In this document: piece by piece, positions 63,801-64,000 of the stretch | How positions within the stretch are numbered: position 1 is the stretch's first letter | Layout: each line of letters begins with the position of its first letter | NCBI RefSeq assembly: GCF_904426505.1 | Contig: NZ_CAJGBN010000001.1 | Location: 825,978 to 889,977 of the forward strand | DNA from: Rubrivivax sp. A210 | GTDB lineage: Bacteria; Pseudomonadota; Gammaproteobacteria; Burkholderiales; Burkholderiaceae_C | Length of the DNA stretch: 64,000 nucleotides | Direction of reading: 5' to 3' | Notes under the pieces: generated by a model | Seen by the model: only the letters and a program-made list of their open reading frames with translations | Told to the model about the DNA's origin: nothing | Databases searched by the model: none | Position numbers and translations under genes: made by a program

Positions 63801-64000
63801 CGCCCTCACCAGCCTGGCCACCGACGCCTCCGGCAGCACCGCCATCAACGGCGGCTCCGTGCGCACCAGCGGCACGCAGAGCTACGGCGACGCCGTCGCC
63901 CTGGGCGCCGACACCACGCTGCAGGGCAGCACGGTGACGAATGCCGCCGCCATCGCCGGCAACGCCCACGCCCTCACCGTCACCGGCAATGCCGTGGTCG
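42895..64000 (+). CDS. Giant TpsA exoprotein / filamentous haemagglutinin-like adhesin (3' end beyond window)
   Basis: The frame opens at ATG 42895 and stays open to the window end, giving at least 7035 codons with no stop. From residue 7 it has an extended signal peptide region (MNRIYRLVWSDRFMTWIAAAE), then a hydrophobic signal ending near AGARAAP (about residue 62). The TPS secretion domain follows, with LDINQASQRAVIDWASFNVG and NPGGVYFG at 148-155. A family-typical block VVVWADGLTRFEGGISARG precedes LLLDPYNLTIS (603). The rest is Ala/Gly/Thr/Ser/Val-rich beta-helix repeat, with units of the form QxYxGAVTLGADTTL and TTTFGGAVG. Two autotransporter-associated beta-strand repeats (NTYTGNTLIGSGATL; NSYTGSTAIEGGSL) lie near residues 6088 and 6181. 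Near-identical tandem repeats begin near residue 6290. It is probably secreted by the TpsB upstream. The C-terminal fate (toxin, anchor or fibre end) is not visible. Confidence 0.9.
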   Translation, partial: MNGHAAMNRIYRLVWSDRFMTWIAAAECTRGRGKRSSVVGAGLMAALLAAGVGVGAGARAAPASDQLPTGGKVVAGQAQLQQSGRTLDINQASQRAVIDWASFNVGSAGQVNFKQPSAQSATLNRVLDGQPSEILGRITANGQVFLVNPGGVYFGRTASVEVGGLVATTHDMANEDFMAGRTQFKRGNASGSVVNEGELRAALGGYIALLAPEVRNSGLIVAQLGTVALASGESVTLQFDGNNSLAGLVVEPSKIKALVENRGAVLAPGGIIILSAQALDRLQGGVVRNSGTLEATGMAMKGGKIVLEASDRIDNSGSISAHAGADGSPAGQVTLSAPQVANLGSIAAAATAAAGGHIELAVQQFTQAVSGLLDASGAEQGGEIVIQASGDVAIQGRVQAASSQGQGGHITVAAQSQLRLQDATVDASGASAGGSVRLQAEAAPQPQPLPGTPVDPTQPVPTTSLLGNTLVSAGSRRGRGGEVTLTGEHVGLFDTSVVDVSGASGGGRARVGGGFQGSDADVANAQASYVAPGARIAADATAQGDGGEVVVWADGLTRFEGGISARGAADGGDGGQAEVSGKGQLDFRGSADLRAPAGHAGTLLLDPYNLTISTGADTAVSGATPFDATGTGSVLSVNTLQNALGSGNVTVSTGAGGGEAGTITVSNAVGWFSDFSLTMNAASTISVNANLIAAGNGNINLNSTSGGLVNATSIRTAGGDLTVNVATTVSGAGFYNVLGAASFTAGDTISLANVGNRFGGAVSLLSATGGASQALLVNSQATALKGATAGSGGVSITSTGNITTAASPSGINTTGPLALSTAAGSNGSITYTGTVAAGGNLSVAADGTGAIALADINGAATLTSVVAGGAVTLGDVNTGALTLDAASGNVISGTPGAGGQASGIVTITGSSITLNDPIRTKGGNLVFNATGGDFTAITGADITTTADANTATTSGSVTVTASGNVTLKNITTSGADNNIGVGSNGAAVIVSSTSGTLNLGAITTSGGTATTGAQANRNGGNAGSIVLGAGAVVDATTQARGGSINLNGDLNAIGGSPFGAATQGLGGYIEVQSPAVLTANRVVSSGATSGNITFLSNIDSDVTPRSLTVTGGIGDVLMDGVVGGSAPLSSLTVTGYRIDLEKNITTNAAGGVVATAVSDLHLGDDDKTNGLGALTINTNAGNGVVTLNSVNTYLDDAVTITRGSGAVTFSQWLYSKSGERNNLTFNGAGGGAISVGRWAGGTAMSATTALGDVLVSTGTDLTFSEYVSAKSLVALNSTGRIYLGGDTYASYFDGASGVQLKTTGTANAIASDENIHLGSNITLSHASAPLNVAAPNGAIDTYHFADFTTAGGDLTLAAGTVATSGTRTLTLGGDTALSTSGGLISLTGVGVSQTTSDITLNAGSGKIRIDGGGGAVDVRSRLITTNADTGGTPAVLITNVGSANSATVRSVTAQTGSFQSGLIASATTLAATQSASGAGNLNLMAPTLRFTAAKQVRITSAGDDSGRSFTVTGTDNSGNPLSENIAGGNAASVTTTASFRTITSIAINGASAGTVSAGLVSNDAIAGSLNQNAGGGGWAATDKIDIKTLSAATAGAISITASANVIDELGNFSVGSSLDVRASGRSTGMALTGDVSATTVTIKTGVGPLALGTRSITSTSGSIYLQGLGLTQSAGSTVNSATTISIYGSDYSSGTLGSMTLAGNLVAANTGASAITIDDTNALQLGNVTAGTLATRGGLVLGTNANMFNNAGSYLGRTGYIRGALTQAAGTTLKIGTLQGYQTGGNYTLANAGNEIVTLGRIDRGGALTIVDTDAEANGLNSSSNINGGTTGNLISITTAGLLNMSGGTVLGQGVQLNSGAAGITSSADIQGHSGVAANVVLDAGSGNVTLNNRLYNNGAGKDIVIQNANNVQLNQIELYGGKLVLGTVGTPLTGNVTATHRMFSGSDVISLTGVVNGSANFYTFNQIYRVGDFTSGGLFSLVNQDRLLTLQGAITAATGNVTVTNTNNSTTIAATGAVTATAGNVTIAARDHLTVTNGGTVTANTATKNVNLQGATGNWGYTTSIQGAISAGSGGIVVSSPYGYVTTGASGTLTTTGTATITSAPNYASGGTNYTTVINAAVAADAGITINSAGTFASNAAGTLTSSAGAIAIKTFWDGSNTRALTLGGNVSASANGVALTSAGAITQSAGVITTTGTVSGPNQSGGASLTDSTPSARGAVSLALANQIGGLGPFYVYDTGAGAITVTDTTGGLLLAGAIESSHGAVTLSTIGGALNLGTSNVYAGGQATGGAAISLTGRGIIQSQGSINSTGGTAGVPRTGANGGGTITLTGHDGTAAGAISLAGTLETANASTSAIKIRGTSDLILPNVNAVNGSLVLGDDTATVGLITGNVTQAVLTDLDVKTLNLGTATNAIGGSVVVANSGNTITQLGLLNVGNVGGTQYDLDVYDSTSGLNLTAAVTSAGGARIRTAKGAGVVGGLGIGTQNVSARGDVFLGGEGVTQGATSTINADAAAGGAVGGAIRVDGGGGTNAIDLSGTVITDNAGSNAIQIVNAKDVTLNTISAVAGTVALGIPADTDLPTPSAALPLSGAVTQTTPGTSTLSAQTLAIKAGVVTLSKTAIDNLGTTATTGALTLTDVAGAGTAGLKLTGNATLGAASSIETTNGPLNLDTYTVDATGFDMVLKGVGVSQTTGSAIKSTTAEIFGSTGSVDLFSPLNNFTGQVTVTATGAAVNLQDANQLSMNTLTGKLATTTSFKAWAGTQVVMTPEDITTTTGAIELKSLGGNLATPGKLTTGSGHVTLGATGTVTLSNAIDSASGNIAVEGAVIASRSGAGDYIKTLGAGTIDITATTGNFTQGLDVPYQSGSGDITINAPAGNANLANVTSASGVLEVNAGGFVQQQINTAVTVGAIDVTTQKAGGGYIDLSASGNDAGAVRLRSLSADGSAAAGGAITYLDNTGFGVREILTTGNVSLTGKAAITTDAAGFPGTIQAAALTAKTLNDAGANITLTAAANDIATLTAQVLRADGVTIAGNTTNDTTTGAAGTVRVTDANGFVVAGVSTGASTVLTGGAGAEVTQTGAIVSAKLGLDGNAAFTLNNASLGVPLNQFATFASSATGAVNVSTQLPLTIGQVNPTGVTTGGAALTISAPSISITEAIDTRSANPATAGGAVTLSTTGTTTAGNLATSGNGSIITSGAAAAGGSGLAGGAAGNVTLTAAGDSLTVAAAITALGGAGDGAGAAGTGGTVKLLAAAGAVSQGAGVAGIAAGKLEVLAQGASSLLSTSNAAAQLAAKITGTGQDFGYRSGSSFAVGGGDAAIPGITTQGGKIDLDAGAVAISLTEPVSTRGGVFSAAGVAGFDSSGVLLSTAGDITYAAGVYKDGGTVTITSAAGAVSTGTVTTDGSAGAGAANAGAVTLTATAGTLTVGQTNARGVGTGTGANVGLSGGTAVRIAGGIDTSGGGGAAAGGAISVTGPAIVQGGDRSLSTGSGAGNIGFSGTLNSDGTARDLTLTAGTGNITLGGAVGGSSPLDVINIVSATDVGAAAVTATTLTQQAGSGTTTLAGAVALSGNLGFIGNQLTVNAAVTAAGTATISNSGLFTTAAAGDIAAAGGFTQNGTGASQLAGDISSTNTGIAFATPVTLKGAVSMNTDTGAGNIVFASTVDSDGTPRDLTLSAGTGAVTLADAAGGNSALGALVANAAGTTTFTGSVNAASVTTDAAGTTAINGGAVTTSGSQTYNDAVTLGDNTVLTGSSVTTNGTITGAAHSLQVAGNAVFGDAAADTVTGLTTLEVTGTTRINTDTVTSADAQTYTGAVTLGTSSTLTATNDPIVFASTVDSAASQAHALTVGAGSGAVSFGGAVGGAVNGALGALAVNSSGTTTFSGAVTAASVTTNVGGTVALDGGSVTTSGAQSYGENATLGADTALSGSSVAFAGTLEGAGTATESLAITGDASFASTVGAAQALQSLSVSGTTSLGGNVSTSEAGGGSGNQSYGGAVTLTAPAALAAGSGAVAVNGGLVGGNNALAISAGSVALGDGSGADTVGGLASLAITGPTTIKAGSVTTSGAQSYDGDVRIGHNDVPSTGSTLAATMVSFKGAVDSVATEANTLAITGNAAFGDGTGSDGVGQSNAGGSGKLGSLAVSGSTALAANANAVSTTGGQSYGGALTLADASATAYTLASSGNGAIAFGSSVDGASAGGNASLAVNTGGSSSFGGTVGNTHSLAALATDAGGSTALNGGSVTTSGTQAYGDAVVLGADTTLAGVGVTLASTVKSDGTPRSLLVNDSGTTTLGGAVGGDGSVPGERLSSLTTDAAGSLALDASSVRTSGAQQYGENATLGADTTLTGASVAFSGTLGGAQALTVNASGATTFGGLVGAGTALASLSTDGAGSTAINGGGVATSGAQSYGDDVTLGADTTLMGASVAFAKKVDGAHALTVNASGATTFGGAVGSVTALTTLATDGAGSTALNGGGVATSGAQSYGDDVTLGAGTTLGGTDIAFAKKIDGAQTLAVNASGATRFGGAIGSGTALTSLATDAAGSTAIDGGSVATNGAQSYGDAVTLGADTTLSAGSVSTLGTVDAATHNLAIVGNAVLGDAAADRISGLGTLSVSGTTLITADTVSGSGTQTYTGALTLGGNTSLTSTAGALVFGSTVDSAGATPRSLYLASAAVGGQSFTAAVGGTNALDVLRIESAGVVTQGGSAPIRAAKLAIKAAGNATLEHAANDVDVLAALLSGNASLSFVDADGLTIGTIESAALQIVGISDGAGTSSVTLRVGGLLSQEAAAPIALDGNLTLDTTAYDADDVSIKNTAAGGTSLDNSLIAGDFSLVSSGNVSQRAGVNAGPSDAWLQVGGNFNTTGGGSFAPGNSTENLFGGGGGAAAPNQIRLFGVITLSMAGTDLHAVADNGTTTTTADIAAAQFGGGVSVISDAGGKNISVVGNGAAVTLGENNSVGGHLKITTAGTYSNLGSPVATGIVQSGALSLGAASFLVQQSTANAGSVIAGTGTLALSDAANSFTGAVSLTALGMDATLASATDVQFGAANVGSLSVSAAGKDLSQATGTTLRTPTLAIAAARHVALTNANLVGTLSASSSGSFAFRNDQNLTIGAGGLTTTNQAITLGVKGDLALNATVDSGSAATTVIAHDGTALFLGTAAGGGLQLDNTELARIHAGSTTLQSTTGAGSQVTATAASFAATGGAVQLTADAVSLGGSTTGNGNTLRISGPVTLAADTLITAPTTTFDHAVQGTTAGAESLALVGDAVFAANVGDTVALKSLTVSGASQLAGPVGTSDAGGGSGNQSYGGAVTLTAPTALAATSGTVALSGGLVGGGQTLAITAGNVALGDGIGADAIAGLASLDITGATTVKASSVASSGAQTYDGDVRIGRNDVPATGTALTASTVRFKGAVDSVATESNSLAIIGNAAFGDGVGNDDVGQAQALASLGVSGSTGLAASTGRISSTGAQTYAGSLTLADGASVTLAASSIDTAAIAGTAGGTTSGIAFDASGAVTVAGSVGTDIGTVTVTQSDGASFQGAVSAASVAIADSHAGKTVAFQGDLTLTSGLSAAAGTAAYNVAITGASNSIAGATTLAHSGNLSLGDAAGDATTFAGGLSHVSGPSAITGTVNATAGNLGLGATTLAGTLNATAGGVSTGSLAANGNADAINGGTVSIGDITLADGNSLALAGSSIDTGAISGTAAGTASHVAFDATGAVTVGGAIATDIASVTVTRSAGAQFVGAVSATTVDIADSTGTVQFDAALTATTLATANKGYGLALLGGASIANATTLANTGTLTLGDGAGDTTTFAGGLTATAAGVLQLAGTVQTTNAAIVFGSARPITLTADTTLASGSADLSLDGNVNGAHALTLNSSGITRLGGAFGGSTALTALATDAAGSTAITGGALTLSGALNLGDAASISAPTTVTAGTITTGSTLAAGAHDLALRTDAIALGGAVSGSGALSIAPKTAATTIGIAGGNGALNLDAGEWAQLQDGFVQVTVGAANAGAIEVGAAAATVALPDSTLLRSGAGVSAPAGIAIDGGYLRVDAATASSLGGVVSGTGQLETVGSGALALQAGAPNTYTGNTLIGSGATLRAVSDGALASTAAVRNSGLLDVSASNGATTATVTGSGSVDLGAQRLTLTAADGSITGSISGSGGALTLQGGALTLAGSNSYTGSTAIEGGSLTASHSQALGTAAGGTAVSAGAALVLDGSGGALALAEPLSLAGTGPAGSGALRNLAGNNSVSGAITLAAGNVTIAATAGNLALGGAIDGGADLSIQSAGTVSFGAAVGGTTALASLSTDASGSTALNGGSVRTTGTQSYGDALTLGADTTLQGSTVTNAAALAGAGHALTVTGDAVVGGAISGVSNLAVSGSTAVGADVGTTGTQAYTGAVNLTQNATLASSGAGAAANIAFAATVDGAKTLAVNSAGTVSFGAAVGGTTALTSLATDAAGSTAVNGGSVRTTGTQSYGDALTLGADTTLQGSTVTNAAVLTGAGHALTVTGNAVVGGAISGVSNLAVSGSTAMGADIGTTGTQAYSGAVSLTQNATLASSGAGAAGDIAFASTVDGAKTLALNSAGTVSFGAAVGGTTALTSLATDATGSTAVNGGSVRTTGTQSYGDVIALGADTTLQGSTVTNAAALTGAGHALTVTGDAVVGGAISGVSNLAVSGSTAVGADVGTTGTQAYTGAVSLTQNATLASSGAGAAGDIAFASTVDGAKTLAVNSAGTVSFGAAVGGTTALTSLATDAGGSTAINGGSVRTSGTQSYGDAVALGADTTLQGSTVTNAAAIAGNAHALTVTGNAVVDAAISGVTSYAVSGSADLGADVTSSASQTYSGAVTLSGGDRTLSGSTVSTASTLAGAGHALSVSGNAVVGGAVSGVSNLAVSGTSALGADVSTTGTQAYTGAVSLTQNATLASSGAGAAGDIAFASTVDGAQTLAVNSAGTLSFGAAVGGTTALTSLATDASGSTAINGGSVRTSGTQSYGDAVALGADTTLQGSTVTNAAAIAGNAHALTVTGNAVV
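54847..55290 (+). repeat. Segmental duplication in tpsA, copy A
   Basis: About 148 codons beginning TSEAGGGSGNQSYGGAVTLTAP and running through QSYDGDVRIGHNDVP to SDGVGQ. They closely match a second copy 3936 bases downstream, in the same frame. Confidence 0.75.
58783..59226 (+). repeat. Segmental duplication in tpsA, copy B
   Basis: This copy begins TSDAGGGSGNQSYGGAVTLTAP and runs through QTYDGDVRIGRNDVP to NDDVGQ. The shared rare block YDGDVRIGxNDVP shows common origin with copy A. The two copies have diverged noticeably. Confidence 0.75.
61141..61500 (+). repeat. Two autotransporter-associated beta-strand repeats within tpsA
   Basis: The encoded segments NTYTGNTLIGSGATLRA and LTLAGSNSYTGSTAIEGGSLTA match the short repeat (G-x-L-T-L-x-G-x-N-T-Y-T-G-x-T) best known from classical autotransporter passenger domains. 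Here it occurs once in each half of a 360-base stretch just before the tandem repeats. Confidence 0.7.
61760..64000 (+). repeat. Near-identical tandem repeats of 447 bases at the end of the visible tpsA
   Basis: The anchor encoding SFGAAVGGTTAL recurs at 61774, 62221, 62668, 63115 and 63769. The anchor encoding QSYGD recurs at 61882, 62329, 62776, 63223 and 63877. Spacings are 447, 447, 447 and 654 bases. The last interval contains one extra 207-base (69-codon) half-unit. All spacings are multiples of three. The unit starting at 63769 differs from the one at 63115 at only a few bases. The array continues past the window. Confidence 0.92.

Noticed and set aside
61760..64000. CRISPR-like array
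   Set aside because: The repeat units are long, coding, contiguous and in frame; there are no short repeats separated by unique spacers.

Overview
The window is high-GC bacterial DNA, best matched by a betaproteobacterium of the order Burkholderiales (Rubrivivax/Leptothrix/Roseateles-like). That placement is inferred from gene content and order (hfq-hflX-hflK-hflC-DUF2065-hisZ; der-bamB-yfgM-hisS-ispG-rodZ-pilW-rlmN-ndk; odhA-odhB-odhL-zapE), the strong GC3 bias, and frequent GTG and TTG starts. No rRNA, tRNA, CRISPR array or insertion sequence was recognised.

Layout. Positions 1-17271 are a tightly packed minus-strand housekeeping block. In transcription order it holds scpB, rluB, ndk, rlmN, pilW, rodZ, ispG, hisS, yfgM, bamB, der, hfq, hflX, hflK, hflC, a DUF2065 gene and hisZ (cut by the window start). 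Many junctions overlap by 1-20 bases. Next come rluD and bamD (divergent), a DinG-type helicase with a DUF465 gene, a PP2C phosphatase, a small secreted protein, zapE, and the 2-oxoglutarate dehydrogenase genes odhA, odhB and odhL (to 29885). A 359-base divergent intergenic region then separates odhA from a lone peptide-type ABC solute-binding protein. This is followed by a membrane EAL protein and a fatty-acid/electron-transfer unit (etfB, etfA, an acyl-CoA dehydrogenase and a nitronate-monooxygenase-like flavoprotein).

The right third (about 37961-64000) is the accessory part. A response regulator and a 7TM histidine kinase are divergently transcribed. Behind the kinase lie a TpsB outer-membrane transporter and a giant TpsA exoprotein. 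The exoprotein reading frame opens at 42895 and stays open to the end of the window, so at least 7035 codons are visible. It has an ESPR signal peptide, a TPS secretion domain, several thousand residues of Ala/Gly/Thr/Ser-rich beta-strand repeats, two autotransporter-type beta-strand repeats, and then nearly identical 447-base tandem repeats running off the window edge. The most plausible reading is a two-partner secretion system making a very large surface or secreted filament, possibly controlled by the adjacent two-component pair. The very long antisense ORFs across this gene are codon-bias artefacts.

Other points of interest are a perfect 22-base inverted repeat between the response regulator and etfB, a long imperfect hairpin between odhB and odhL, a perfect 18-base palindrome just upstream of scpB, a stem structure upstream of tpsB, and a RluB with long repetitive low-complexity tails.
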